The notes under the pieces are model-generated. The model worked only from the letters and a program-made list of their open reading frames with translations. It was not told where the DNA came from and did no database searches. Of a stretch of 64,000 nt of DNA, positions 45,324 through 56,914 are shown one piece after another. The stretch covers positions 111,890 to 175,889 of the forward strand of contig QYAI01000073.1 in NCBI GenBank assembly GCA_003988855.1. Direction: 5' to 3'. Source of the DNA: Arachnopeziza araneosa. Lineage: Eukaryota > Ascomycota > Leotiomycetes > Helotiales > Arachnopezizaceae. Position numbers and translations under genes: made by a program. Positions within the stretch are counted from its first letter, which is position 1, and each line of letters starts with the position of its first letter.

Positions 45324-45686
45324 TCTGAATTAGATATTCCAATGATGGTCAAACAACGGATACAGCGTAAAGAAGTCTAATGTAGTCAGTAGAATGTCCG
45401 TGATATCCATTGTTACGACGCTGCATGTTCCTCGTGCTAACCCCATGGCCTTCTACCACCTTGAGGAAGATATGGAATGAGATGCTGAGGAGAAAACCTC
45501 CAACCAAATCAAGTAACCCATCCAGTTAAGAGGAGGGTATGAATGAAGGTTTATAAGAGAATGAATGTTAATCTAGGGAACTTGTATCGGTGGCCAGGCT
45601 ACTGAAGAGTAGACTCAAGGCTAGGTCACCTTCTTTGTACCCAGCAAAGAGGATTGTTGGAAACAAGATAAAATTTGAAGCAAGAA
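45324..45686. other. Intergenic, 360 bases
   Basis: Promoter of the small membrane protein gene and 3' flank of the UBE3D-like gene. Nothing specific seen. Confidence 0.45.
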
Positions 45687-46865
45687 TTATAAAACGCTTA
45701 CCAGAGAGGTCTTTTTGTATGAAGCGTCCGCAGTTTTGGGAAAGGCCGATGAGCTTCCAGCTATAGAACAAATATCATTAGTGACTGCGACAATAAGGTA
45801 CGTGCGGAAGAAAGGAAATCGGAGTGCTGGATTCTTACATCCAGTTGCAATATCAGCCGACAATAAGCTTTCAGCTACAGGAAATCTCGTCAGTGACCGC
45901 AGACAACTAGACTTAGAAGCCAGGTAAGAGACGTGGTGATTAGAAAACGCACATTGGCTTATAGTGTCTAATGGCAGCGTAGTGACAGAGGATTTAGTAG
46001 CAGCGGTTACTGAGTACGACGATAAGGCACTGGTAGCTACCGGAGAAGTAAGATCGACCACGTTGGTAGGTGAGAATGCGAATGAGCTTGTTTGTTCAAT
46101 GTTAGAACAAGCACAATCGCTTGTGAGTATTGGTTGAAACAAGAGAGACGGAGTGGTCGTTGCAATCTCGTCGAGAGAAGTAGATTTGACAGTGTCATTC
46201 AAGGATGGCTGTTCAATGTCAGTGAACGTAGTGTTAGTGCAGTCATTTTCTGAGACGAGAAATGTTGTGATGTCAACAAAGCCAACACCAGGCTGCGCCG
46301 CGAATTTCGAGTTAGCTCCATACCCTCGATTAGCTAGAGCCGTGCGGGGATCATTTGTCTTGACACGATCACGATTCTTTTCGCTATCCTCCTTCTCCTC
46401 CTCAACAATGTCTGGTTTGTGACAATGCCAGAAATCCATCATCTCCGTCCAGTTCTCACTTGGGAGATCTTTCCATGTCTTGATTGATCCCCTCTTCAAA
46501 ATGACAGCACCGCAACTCTGGCATGCAAATTCTTCATCTGGACCAAGCGTACTTGCAGACCACGGAGCGTCGCAACTTTGAGTATCTTCTTGGTCTCCAC
46601 GCTGCGCCTGGCCAGCAACAGGAAGACGCCACGAGAGTTCGCTGCTACCCAGAGCAGGCTTCAGAATCTGAGTACTTGGGTTGACCTGACCTGGAAGTAC
46701 CAAGGTATGCGACTCTCCGTCATGGAACAAGGTGATCTGACAGCCATTCCCTGATAGCTCTACCTTGGTAGTCGGATTACTTAGGGTATTCAAAGCTACA
46801 ATGACTGAGATCTGTCGGATATTAGACAAGAGCTCAGCGTAGATTAGCGGTTTGGATGAAGCCAT
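45687..46865 (-). CDS. UBE3D/Ipa1-like (HECT_2 family) E3-type protein
   Basis: The N-terminal half fits the UBE3D/Ipa1 family: an immunoglobulin-like beta region (NPTTKVELSGNGCQITLFHDGESHTLVLPG), the zinc-type motif FACQSCGAVIL, and DLPSENWTEMMDFWHCHKP, then GFVDITTFLVSENDC. Members bind an E2 enzyme through the Cys-containing region and act in mRNA 3'-end or cell-cycle control. After residue about 215 the sequence turns Ser/Thr-rich and lacks the expected second CxxC...LG block. The frame is open to 45687 (392 aa). Two intron-like segments, 45875-45952 and 45761-45838, are each 78 bases and in frame, so splicing would give 340 aa. The tail may be expanded by a small duplication. It is divergently oriented to the questin oxidase-like gene, 268 bases away. 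Confidence 0.7.
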   Translation of the reverse strand: MASSKPLIYAELLSNIRQISVIVALNTLSNPTTKVELSGNGCQITLFHDGESHTLVLPGQVNPSTQILKPALGSSELSWRLPVAGQAQRGDQEDTQSCDAPWSASTLGPDEEFACQSCGAVILKRGSIKTWKDLPSENWTEMMDFWHCHKPDIVEEEKEDSEKNRDRVKTNDPRTALANRGYGANSKFAAQPGVGFVDITTFLVSENDCTNTTFTDIEQPSLNDTVKSTSLDEIATTTPSLLFQPILTSDCACSNIEQTSSFAFSPTNVVDLTSPVATSALSSYSVTAATKSSVTTLPLDTISQCAFSNHHVSYLASKSSCLRSLTRFPVAESLLSADIATGCKNPALRFPFFRTYLIVAVTNDICSIAGSSSAFPKTADASYKKTSLVSVL

Positions 46866-47133
46866 GGCCGTTGTTGTCGTCTGAAGTGAGCGATCGGGCG
46901 AAACATGTTGACTAGAGAAGCTAGATGCAGAGACAGCCGGTCTGGAGGAGGTTGAAGCTTTCAGAAAGGGATTCGCTTCACGGCTTTACTTCGGCGAGAC
47001 TGGAATCAGAAGGGAGCTTTGATGCCATGCCCCGCAGATCTGTCGTCAGCATCGATCCCTTCCCTCTCTTCTTCAAATGGTCAGACGAAAAGATGCTGAG
47101 TTTGCCATCGCTGTCCTTGCATCTATCATCATC
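46866..47133. promoter_or_regulatory. Short bidirectional promoter region
   Basis: Only 268 bases separate the start codons of the UBE3D-like (-) and questin oxidase-like (+) genes, so one region must serve both. No clear TATA was seen. If the upstream in-frame ATG at 47077 is used for the plus-strand gene, the gap falls to 211 bases. Confidence 0.5.
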
Positions 47134-48467
47134 ATGTCTTCACCCATGATCGCGTGGGTTCCGCTCGTAAATAGACTTCACAGATATCTGACCACCAGCA
47201 ATTACTCTGCACAGTCCATCGATCTACCGCCTGTCGAGATTCACGATGTTGAGACGGCTCCCGAGAAGCGCTCACGGACTCTCAAACATCTCCTCAAGGC
47301 CAATCATGTGAACCACTCATTACTGTATCACGGCCTCCACTACCACAATCATATGCCACATCTACTTGGGTCAGCGTATCTCTTTGGTGCAGATGCTGAG
47401 CATCTGCAGAACATCTATGACGAGGAAGCGAGAGAGCTAGAGGAGTGGAAAAACTCGCCAGCAGAGGTCACAGAGACGGACTGGCGAGAATTTCTGGGCC
47501 AAAAGAAATATCAACGAGCCTATGTTGATTTCTTTGAAGACGAATTGGCTCTTAAATTCGATTACAATTGGAAGAGGGTGATAGAAGAGTATTTATTTCA
47601 AGGAAAGGAACCTCTGATCAGTGCTGTAATTGGAGGACGTAGGTTGAGTTTAATCTTTCAGCACAGAGCCAAACTTCAATCGAGTTGCTCTTAGGCAAAA
47701 TGATTTCTCTGCTGACAATCTCCCTAGTTGGTCACCCATTGATCCACCTTGCATATGCCTATGAACTCTCCTCGAGAGAGCTCGCTATGGAAGGCCTAGC
47801 TTTGACCGCCTCCTCTTACGACTATCTTCACAAATACCTTGATGACCCTTCTTATACCAAACCGTCCAGTTACTCTACAACCTCTCCTCTTGAAATCCTC
47901 CACAAAATCCATACCGATACCCGCTTCGATAACCTCTTCTCTACCGCCAACGAGGGCAACATCAAAACTCTCTTCTTCTCACATGAGTCTCTTATCCTCG
48001 AGCATTGGAATGCATGGTCTATCGTGGATCCTATGAAACAATTCCAAGATTCCCAAGAAGCAGCTGTAGCTCTTCTCGTCAGAACTGTCAAACCTGGCAC
48101 CCACGCCTATGATTTCTTTCTGGCGCATACCCTTACTACTTCTCACGCCGTCCGTATCCTCCTTCCCCTCATCCCACGCAAGTTTCACATCTCACTCGTC
48201 CGCGCATGGCTCCTCCTCACATTATCTGTTTATGTTTCGCAGCTACGCCCTGCTATTAGTGAAGACTTGGAGAGTAAACCAACCAAGACGTGGAAATACG
48301 TGGAAGAGAAGGCCTTGGCTGGACCTTATAGTCTAGATGCGCATTATGTCAAGGCTTTGAGGGCTATTCGTGAAGTTGCATTTACTTGGGGTGACGTGCA
48401 TGAGCTCTATCTAGGAGCTGCAGTGGAATTCGCAGATAATTTTAGGGGATGGACAGGATGGAACTGA
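47134..48467 (+). CDS. Questin oxidase-like protein (PF14027)
   Basis: Two exons, 47134-47638 and 47728-48467, give 414 aa. Family hallmarks are RTLKHLLKANHVNHSLLYHGLHYHNHMPHLLGSAY (truncated here for length), KYQRAYVDFFEDEL, then the join giving GGLGHPLIHLAYAYEL and, later, FLAHTLTTSHAVR. His-rich motifs before and after the intron match the family. Relatives catalyse Baeyer-Villiger-type ring opening of questin in geodin-type pathways, and many homologs of unknown substrate exist outside clusters. No polyketide synthase or other pathway gene is adjacent, so a secondary-metabolite role is unproven. ATG 47134 (MSSPMIAWVPLV) was preferred to 47077 because homologs start close to it. Confidence 0.88.
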
Positions 48468-48708
48468 GGAGGAAGAGGAATCACAGGACTAATTTCCAGT
48501 GGAGATGAGGTATATCTCAACAAAGACTGCTAAGAGCAATGGGACTTGAAAATTCACGAAGAATGACATTGTAATCCAGGTACGACAGTAATTTATATGA
48601 ACCATCAGTGATGCGTTTGCTGTAAAACTCCCACGGCGAGCATATGTCCAAGCATAATACACAGCACTAATTGATGCTGGAGCTTAAGCCTGATCATATA
48701 ATCTTTAT

Positions 48709-51411
48709 TCAATCATCCTCGATATCATCATCACTCAATACCAGCTTCTGCTCTACTTCCTGTAACGCAATTCCACTGGATGTACTCCGCCCTCTCATGA
48801 CCAGTCCCCTTTTTCGAGGTGAAGTTGCTTCTCCTGGTCTATCGGTCGTCCACTGCTCGCCTATTGCATTGCTCTCGCTCTCTTCATCCGCAGGTTCGTC
48901 GTCACCTGGGTCTCCAATCCCGTTAAACGTCGCTACCTTCTCCATCTCTTTCATCGCAAGGCTCGGTATGATCTTTCTCCTCGAACGCGCGATTGTAAGC
49001 ATGTGTGGCAGGCGCTCAAGAAGCATTTCCTTGCGAGCTGACGTGCCAATGGAAAGAATCGGTGCTGCATCCGCTTCAGGCTTTTGAGAATTGGGAGCTC
49101 GAGGTCCTGTGCTCTTCCAACTCTCCACAGTTCCAGGCCTTTGACGCGCAAACACCACAGCTCCAGTAGTAATACCGCTCACATACTTCAGTTCGCCTTT
49201 CATGAGCCTAGTCACCCAGAGATCAACTGTGGATTCGATCTCCTCTTTCATTCGCCAGAGCTTCAAGCTTGTCGGGTAGAACATTTTGTACGCATCATTG
49301 GCTTTGCCTGTTTTCAAGCCACCAGCTCCGGGGACTTTGCGCCTCACTGGGTTTGGGAGAGAGAACAGAAGGCCACGGACCGCGATTTGGAAGCTAATTT
49401 CATCCTGACGAAGAATATCACCTCCTGTTCCTCGCCCGCCAGTGCCTCCACCAAAACCAGTCGAGGTGAAAGACCCATCCCAGGATGGGCAGAGAATATC
49501 ACTGTCGGAAAGTGCGTCGATACAGCCATTTACGTGGTCAAGGGATGAATAGTCGAAGGAATTTGAAGAGGCATCACATGAGAGTATATAATTTTCATGA
49601 AGGGCAGCGATATACGTTTGTGTGTCTGTGCCAATCTCATCGATGAGTTCATCGACTAAGACCTGGGATCGTTTAGGTCGGGAGTGGATTGACATGAAGT
49701 CTGGCAGCCGCTCGCTGTCTTGATCCGCCGATAAGAGAGTGTTTTTCTCATCGCGTTTGTTGTACACTACTTTTCCGACGGCATGGAATATTCCTAGACT
49801 AGCTTCCCGTCGAGTTACAAGTTCAAGGCTTTGCTCTTCCATCTTGGTCAAAGCAACGCCTTTGCTGCTCTTGCTGGATTTACTGAAAGTTACTTTTGCT
49901 CCCCAGTCTCCATCAAGATCGCCCCGAAGACAGAGGAACTCTAGTGACGCCACCGCACTTCTGATATCACCAACTTCACCCAATTTTTTGAGAACCATAG
50001 GCCCTGGAGTCTTCCTTCTGCCAGACTTCCTTGATTCTTTTTTAACTACTACTTCGAGCGCTCTTGTTAACAAGGTCGGTGCAATCGCATTAAACTCAAT
50101 TACTCCGATCCCAGGATGTTGCAGAATTTCTGGGCCAAGCAAACGGTGTGCAGTAAAACTATCGGCAGAAGCAGACGAAGTAGTGAGTAGTGTTTCTGAG
50201 ACAATCATAACCACTGGCGTTACGATTTCATCGGAAGGCATTGGATGCAATAATGAGAGGGGCGGTGTGTGAGATGTGAGATATTGCAAAACTGCAGACC
50301 GGAAAGATTGCAAAGTGGTAGAAGATCGTGTGAACGTATTTGGAAATTCTTCAATAAGAATAATATTTTTTCTCCTGTCCAAAGGTTTAATCTCCGATTT
50401 TAGGAGTACCTTCTCATCTGACGAGAATATTTCCAGTTGTCCAAACTTCCCTCCTCTGCCCATAAATTCTTCAAACTGCCCAGACATAGACAGGAGTCCG
50501 TCCGAAGAGCTTATGGATCCAATTGGGTTACGCCACTCGAGAACTTCGCAGCCCATCGCCTTGGCAAGCAGGTGGACTGTGGTAGTCTTTCCTGTTCCCG
50601 CGCCTCCCTTCAGCAATAACAGCCGTTGTCTTATTCTACCATTCATCACATTCTCTAGCCACGTTCGCACGTCTACTACTTTCCTCTTGTGCACAACAAG
50701 CTCATCCAGACTGACTGGTGCAAATCTCTCAGCCCAGGGCCGGAGATCAGCTTCATCTTTCACTTCTACTGGTAGAGTAGGCTTCTTGAAATAACGCTGG
50801 CTGCCACTTGGTATATCTCCATCTCCAGTCTTGAATGGCTCCACTCCCCTTGACCGTTTTCGAGCAGCTACACCGACCACACTAGCAGGCTGGGCTCTGA
50901 CTTGGGCTAAGCCATCCCCATCTGATATAACATCGTCTTCGGCTTCTCTTGGTGTGCTGGCTCGACTTATAGTAGTACTAATTTTGGATTTCGTTTCTGT
51001 CGTGGCTTGCTCGGCTTGACGTTCAGCTTGCTTTGCAAAGAAGCTGAAGATATTTCCGCTTTTCCCTTTCTCCTCAATCTTTCCTCTGGACCTCGACTTC
51101 TCGGGGCTACTACTCGCACTGTTACTAGCCGCCTTACTCCCACGGTTTCGACTCGGGAGGTGTATTGGAGCAGCATTGTGGGGATGGTTCGCAGTTTTGG
51201 CTCGACCCTGCGTTGTGGCTGGAGTTCGTATTGCTGATTGGCTAGATGTTTTGGCAGATGTTGAATTCTTAATCTCATTCGAAGCTGGTGGAGAGGAGGA
51301 TATTAAATCCATTATTGAGGGCTTGGACTTCGTCGCAGAAGTTTCCTCTTCAGAGGACGACGAAGAATACAAGACATTGCGCTTTCGACGCTTCGCTGGT
51401 GGGGCCATCAT
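48709..51411 (-). CDS. rad17: Checkpoint clamp loader Rad17/Rad24
   Basis: Single-exon frame of 900 aa. The N-terminal 220 residues are Ser-rich and disordered with basic patches, and include GNIFSFFAKQ, a PIP-like element near residue 120. Then comes WAERFAPVSLDELVVHKRKVVDVRTWL, the RAD17 entry. The Walker A motif GGAGTGKT lies at 269-276 and the Walker B-like strand NIILIEEFPN at about 349-358. The AAA lid and C-terminal region follow, ending in an acidic tail (SDDDIEDD). With Rfc2-5 the protein loads the 9-1-1 clamp at DNA damage. Length is high for the family because of the N-terminal extension. The start could be either of two adjacent ATGs (51411 or 51408). Confidence 0.95.
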   Translation of the reverse strand: MMAPPAKRRKRNVLYSSSSSEEETSATKSKPSIMDLISSSPPASNEIKNSTSAKTSSQSAIRTPATTQGRAKTANHPHNAAPIHLPSRNRGSKAASNSASSSPEKSRSRGKIEEKGKSGNIFSFFAKQAERQAEQATTETKSKISTTISRASTPREAEDDVISDGDGLAQVRAQPASVVGVAARKRSRGVEPFKTGDGDIPSGSQRYFKKPTLPVEVKDEADLRPWAERFAPVSLDELVVHKRKVVDVRTWLENVMNGRIRQRLLLLKGGAGTGKTTTVHLLAKAMGCEVLEWRNPIGSISSSDGLLSMSGQFEEFMGRGGKFGQLEIFSSDEKVLLKSEIKPLDRRKNIILIEEFPNTFTRSSTTLQSFRSAVLQYLTSHTPPLSLLHPMPSDEIVTPVVMIVSETLLTTSSASADSFTAHRLLGPEILQHPGIGVIEFNAIAPTLLTRALEVVVKKESRKSGRRKTPGPMVLKKLGEVGDIRSAVASLEFLCLRGDLDGDWGAKVTFSKSSKSSKGVALTKMEEQSLELVTRREASLGIFHAVGKVVYNKRDEKNTLLSADQDSERLPDFMSIHSRPKRSQVLVDELIDEIGTDTQTYIAALHENYILSCDASSNSFDYSSLDHVNGCIDALSDSDILCPSWDGSFTSTGFGGGTGGRGTGGDILRQDEISFQIAVRGLLFSLPNPVRRKVPGAGGLKTGKANDAYKMFYPTSLKLWRMKEEIESTVDLWVTRLMKGELKYVSGITTGAVVFARQRPGTVESWKSTGPRAPNSQKPEADAAPILSIGTSARKEMLLERLPHMLTIARSRRKIIPSLAMKEMEKVATFNGIGDPGDDEPADEESESNAIGEQWTTDRPGEATSPRKRGLVMRGRSTSSGIALQEVEQKLVLSDDDIEDD

Positions 51412-53964
51412 GGCACTTGAACAGTTTCAAAAGCCTTCATTTGCAAAACGGAGCAATTATAGAGTCGAGTATGACCGAGTTGTTGCATCATTCTCTCCTT
51501 GGTGCCTTGCGGACGCAATGAGGTCGGCGAACCTAGGTTGACTCTCGCTTGTGGCGTTATGGCTGTGCAGATGCAAGGGACAGTAACATTCAACGCAGAA
51601 ACTCAGGGACACCTCCTCAGCTCCTAAACAGGCCATCCTGAAGCGGAAGAAATTTGAGCCTACAGTCCATATCGGAAGATGATCTAGTGCCTTAATCCCT
51701 TCGGTGTCTCATTTTCCGTGTAATTATGGTTTATCTTTCCACGATTTTTTTCATGCCCCAGACATCGAACCCTTTTACAATCTTCAGTCAATTTCCCGTT
51801 TGCATCTCTACTTTATCATATCACCGCTAAGCTCTTTGCCTTGCTCTTGAAACCTTTTGTTGAACTCATTGCCCTAAATCTCAACAGCCCTCTCTACAAT
51901 CTATAATTGAAAACTTGTTGAGCTGAGAAAAGGGTACGACTCAGCGGGCACCACCTTGTCTACTCCTTTCCTTCCTAACTTCATCTTGTCTTCCATATCT
52001 AATAACATCACATCATCTCCCTCTCCTACGTCCTCATAAAATGTCGCTTAGGCTCTGCCTTACATTTCTCACTCTAAGCCTCAAGATATATGAAGAAACA
52101 AGTTGCTCGGTCTCCTAAGTCTTTAGTGAGTGTGCCTAAACTAGTGGCCTAAAAAATATGTTGCAGCTAAGGGCATTGATCTTCAACTTAGTCGATGAAC
52201 TCTCCCAGTTTGGACTATGATCCAGGTACTGCGAGTCAATATCACAAGGTGACCCTAGTCTCTACACCCTGACTCTTTCATTATTTCGCTATTTGTGATA
52301 CTATCCTATTTCATTTATGAATATCTTCCTATGTTGTGTCTGTGGTTTCCTGTAAACGTGTGTCATCACAATATGCTACTCAATAATTCTCGACATTGCT
52401 ATACTGGTCAACACAAAAATCGGTGTACAGCAAGTGGCCAATTCAAGATGTTTTGTGGACCTCAAACCCAACATCGAGAAGGATGAAAATTACTCGCTAT
52501 GCGACTTTCACAAAAAACATACTATGAAAAGTAACGTACAAAGATCTAAGTCCTCGGGGGGGATCCTTGCAAGTCTATTTCAAAGTCAATATATGCCATT
52601 CGTTCTAGATCATATCGCGAGTGTAACGATTATTTGTTATTTCCTTCAGCAACCTCCTCCTACTGCGTAGAGAGCAATTAGAGCACACAACTTGATAAGC
52701 CTACCCCAATGCTCAGGCCACCATCAATACTTCAAACACTTCTAGAGATATTTCTACACCCTTTAAATGGCTACATATATCTGGTAGGTCCTATTGGACA
52801 CCTGCAGCTGGATACAAACTTTCTTGGTCGTCTTGTAACATTGAATTATGGCAGTCTCCTCGTGGATTGGATCTCGCAAAGTTGGAGTGAAAGTCAGGTC
52901 CAGTGCAACTGTCACTGCATACATCATCAGCTGTCCATAGTTAGGTGTGTAGCATGACATGTTGCTTAGCAAGCGTGGACGGAGCCTTCTCTTATCTCCA
53001 TATTTGCCAGCCTTGGTAGGCAGGTCCATCCTGTTTGAACTTCGATATCAGTGGATGGTTTCATTGTGATTGTCTGGCATGTGCACAATGCAGCGAAAGA
53101 AGTGGAGCAGCGATTCTCTCGGTAGGTGTAGTTAAGGTTTGGCAGGCGCATGGACTGCGGTCCGGTTCCGAAGTTGGGGGCTGGCCCTAGCGTCTCCATA
53201 GCCACCGGCGCCGTGATTGGAAGGAATTATATTGTACAATATCGACGGCATATGAGAACATTTCGACACTGCACTTGCTTTCCAAACTATCCCCACGAGG
53301 AGAAAGATCCGGAGAATCCATCCTGGATTGTCAATCACGATGGCGAATGGCGTGACTAGAAATAATCCGGGCAACGTGGGTCTAGATCCATCCCGTAAGC
53401 GTGACTGTTGTTCCCCTTCCCTCTGAGACTGACGATGCATGAGCAAGAGGGCTACTTTGACATTTAATCGGATTTTTTAGATGAATTTACGGTTCGTTGC
53501 ATGGCAAGTAAGTTACCGGTTAATCTTGAATCTGTTGTTTTATGTTTTCTTCTTCCCGACAGGTATTGAATAAACCTTGCCGTGTCAATTTTGGTACCAT
53601 TGATACCTGTGCTTGGATTACAGAGCAGCTAAAATCAAAACGATGTGTGTTCCCCTCGGTTGTGGAGAAGGAAAGCCACCTCGCCCAAGATGCCTCGATA
53701 GATTGGTTGTACTTAGAAACTGGCGAGAACAGACTATCTGTCGAAATCCCCGCCTCGTCTTGCGAATCGCCATGAATGTACGCCACCGAGCGCGAACGCA
53801 GCGCGGATGGTACAGTCTGAACTTTTTTCTTTAATAGATTCAACTCGTCGTTTCTCTTGGTATTTATATATACCCATGGTCCAATTCTTCGTTCCACCAC
53901 TCTATCTGGTCTTCTCTATCCGTCTTCATTATCTATCACCTCTGATTCCTGCATTGTTCGAAAA
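51412..53964. other. Intergenic, 2.55 kb
   Basis: The first 300 bases are the rad17 promoter. Two short plus-strand frames (53150-53359 and 53542-53775) and overlapping minus-strand frames have some protein-like stretches but no recognised family, so they are not called. A TATA element is listed separately. Confidence 0.5.
53861..53872 (+). promoter_or_regulatory. TATA element of the Dal5-type transporter gene
   Basis: TATTTATATATA lies about 95-100 bases before ATG 53965, followed by pyrimidine-rich leader sequence. Confidence 0.5.
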
Positions 53965-56223
53965 ATGGCAGAAAAGCAAGTAGCTGTCCCGTCGATTGCG
54001 TCGACGACACCGAGCCGCACCTGGAAGGGGTGGTTATGGGACTCGGCTGATGTTTCCAAAGAAGAAAGGAGATTTCTCCTCAAGGTTGGTTACTTTGCTA
54101 CGGTATCCAGGCTGATGTCCCTCTTCTCTGACAAAATATGCAGCTGGATTTCACCCTATTGACTTTTGGAACACTTGGAATGTTGATAAAATGGGTAAAT
54201 AGCCGAGGTTCTTCCCGTTAACCAAGGTCTGATAAATATCTCACAGATTGATACTTCAAATATCACCAATGCCTTTGTTTCAGGGATGAAAGAAGATCTC
54301 AACCTCTACCAGAACCAGTATAATTACATTGTTGTTGCATGGACCGTGGGTTATATCATCGGACAATGGGTGAGTCTTTCTTGACCTCTACATCAAGTTG
54401 AATCAACACTTACATTGCTTAAATACAGCCATCAAATTTCATCCTGACTCGAGTCCGCGCTCACAGTAAGCGTATTCTTCTAAATTGCACTCCAATCGAA
54501 GGTACTAAAATTGGTCTAATAACTTCTGTCCAGTCTGGATCCCCTTCCTTGAAGTTGGCTGGACAATTTTCACCTTCAGTTTAGCAGGTGCGAAGACATA
54601 CCATCAAATGCTCGCTCTCAGATTCGTCGTCGGTCTATTTGAAGCAGGTTACTGGCCCGCTCTCTACTACATTCTTGGGAGCTGGTATACTAAGCGTGAG
54701 TCTTTTAGCTGAATTTGTATAATGTTCCAGGAGAGCAATGCTAACTTAATCATAGGCGAGCTTGGAAAGCGTAATGGCATCCTACAATCGGCTGTATCAA
54801 TCGCTCCCATTTTCAGTGGATTTTTGCAAGCTGGGATTTACGATTCATTGAATGGTCACGCCGGCCTCGCGGGATGGCGATGGCTCTTCGGTAGGGTCTC
54901 TCATAACTTCTCGCTTCTTCCTCTACTAATGGGCTTGCAACAGTAATCAACGGTGTCATCTCTGTACCAGTCGCCGTCCTCGCTTACTTCTTCTTACCTG
55001 ATACCCCTGGCACAGCTAAGGCTAATTGGGTATTTTCTGAACGTGTAAGTACTTAAATATTGTGCTCCTGATAAGCAAGTATGAAGAATGACTTGTGATT
55101 TTGCTCTATCAATTAGGATATCGAAATTGCACAAGAAAGGATGTCGAAAGTTGGCCGCGCTCCTGAAGGCAAACCTTACACTTTCAAGACTATTCTTGGA
55201 TACCTTACCAGCTGGAAGACACTTCTCTTCACCCTCATCTTCAGTAAGGCTACTTGGCTCTTTGACAGGAGAACTACTAAAACTTGACCTAGTGATTCAA
55301 CCATTCGGAAGTCAGCCAGCTACTTCTTTTGTTTTTTGGCTTAAGGCACATAATAAACCAGGAAAGAAGCCTGTATACACTGTTGCCCAGATCGTATGTC
55401 TTCACAGCATTAATTACTATTCGAGCAGCGCTGTGACTAACTTGTCATCTTTCTGGTATAGAACGAGTATCCGACCATTGGCAACGCTTTCACGGCTGCA
55501 TACTCTCTAATTTCAGTCTGGATTTCTGATGGACCCTTGAGAGGACGTCGTTGGCCAGTATGCATTTTTAACAATCTAGTCGCCATCGTCATTTTTGTTT
55601 TACTAGTTGTGACTCCCGTGTTTGGACCTTTCAATCATCGAGCACCACTCTATATTGTGTCTTCCATTGGAGGATCCGCCGTGCCGCTCACCATGGCGTA
55701 AGTCTCTATCTTCTACCCTTTGACTACAGAAACCATGACTAAGACGTAAAAGATGGATGGCAGAGTTAATTACAGATAATGCCGAGCAAAGAGCCTTTAC
55801 CGCAGCTTCGATGAATACTCTTCAATGTGGGTCGTTCTATATCTCCCCGCCAACTGAGGACGCACAGTAACAGAATGGTGCTTACAGATACATTCTCTGC
55901 CTGGATTCCGTTAGTTTGGTTTCAGCAAGTTCACCAACCAAATGGTATGTTCTTTCATCTACTTAATAAGTGGATTCTGCTAATCGCTACCTCTTTTAGT
56001 GACACCTGGAAATAGAGGCGCAGCTGTGATTGCAGGAATTAATGTTCTTGTGTTTATACTTATCGCTATCCTCGCTAATAGGGAGAGGATACAGAAGAAG
56101 AGAGCTGGTGAACTTAGACCAGCCTCTCTCTCATCTGATTCTTCTACGCCAGAAACAAGAAAGAGAGGTGAGAAGAATTTTACTGCAGATATTGAGGAGG
56201 TGAATCCTGTTGCTAAACTTTGA
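53965..56223 (+). CDS. MFS transporter of the Dal5/pantothenate (anion:cation symporter) type
   Basis: Thirteen exons: 53965-54084, 54144-54194, 54247-54369, 54429-54465, 54534-54695, 54756-54890, 54944-55044, 55117-55243, 55293-55393, 55462-55697, 55753-55826, 55888-55944 and 56000-56223. They join in frame to 515 aa. Each join restores a family motif: LDFTLLTFGTLGM, SNITNAFVSGMKEDL, TYHQMLALRFVVGLFEAGYWPALYYILGSWY (truncated reading), LPDTPGTAKANWVFSE and NAEQRAFTAASMNTL. This is the FEN2/Liz1/Dal5 group, which takes up pantothenate, allantoate, biotin precursors or similar acids with protons at the plasma membrane. The substrate is not resolved, although the motif set is closest to pantothenate-type members. 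A solo LTR starts 16 bases after the stop and may supply the 3' end. Confidence 0.93.
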
Positions 56224-56239
56224 TCTTAAAACTGCTTGG

Positions 56240-56521
56240 TGTAACGGCACGAACACGAATATGGCTAGTCAAGAGGCATATGGGAGTGCGTTGATAGTCT
56301 GAGTATATTCGGTTCATAGGCTAGCTACAAAGGAAAAGAAGAATATGAGGAAAGAAAAACTACATAAGTGAGGTGTGCCTTATCTACAGTAGACTTCTCT
56401 CTGGCCCTAGTCCGAATAGACTCTGAATATACCCCTTATTCTCCACACTTCGGAAATGAGGTCCTGTCGCCCGTGCCGTCCACACATGACATTCGTAACA
56501 CGTGATATCCTGCTCATCACA
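56240..56521 (+). mobile_element. Solo LTR, copy 1, with target duplication CTTGG
   Basis: Starts TGTAACGGCACGAACACG and ends CTCATCACA, the TG...CA ends of an LTR. It is flanked by the 5-bp direct repeat CTTGG at 56235-56239 and 56522-56526. No internal retrotransposon coding lies next to it, so it is a solo LTR left by recombination. It is nearly identical to copy 2 over the first about 190 bases and contains an extra segment of about 56 bases near its 3' part. Confidence 0.85.
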
Positions 56522-56914
56522 CTTGGAGAAATTGAAGCAATATAGTGTCGTGGTAAAGAAGAGTCTTTAGAATCTAATGAAATTTATATATTATAACATA
56601 AGCTATATAAAGGTTGATATAAAACTAAAAAATCCGCAACCTTCTGAAATATTTAACACTAATGTTACGAACCTGGATGGCACGGGACTAGCAAGAACGA
56701 GAGAGACACGTGAACAGTGGGGTCACGTAGGGGAGTCCTGTAAGCAAGGGAGTCTGGGATGTTAGAAGATTCTTATCTTTTCACGAACTCTAGACTCTAA
56801 TGTAGCGTAGACTCTACTAGAGCAAAAGGTCTATATAAGTACAAGTCTTTACTTGTTAGATACAGTAGAAGCTTTGTGCTTAATTTAAATAAAGTATCTT
56901 ATGTTAAGTCCGTG

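Noticed and set aside
52690..53205. Possible small minus-strand gene
   Set aside because: No consistent exon chain and no homolog pattern.
53132..53900. Overlapping short frames on both strands upstream of the Dal5-type gene
   Set aside because: Protein-like words occur in several frames at once and none extends or matches a family. Probably promoter or old intergenic DNA.
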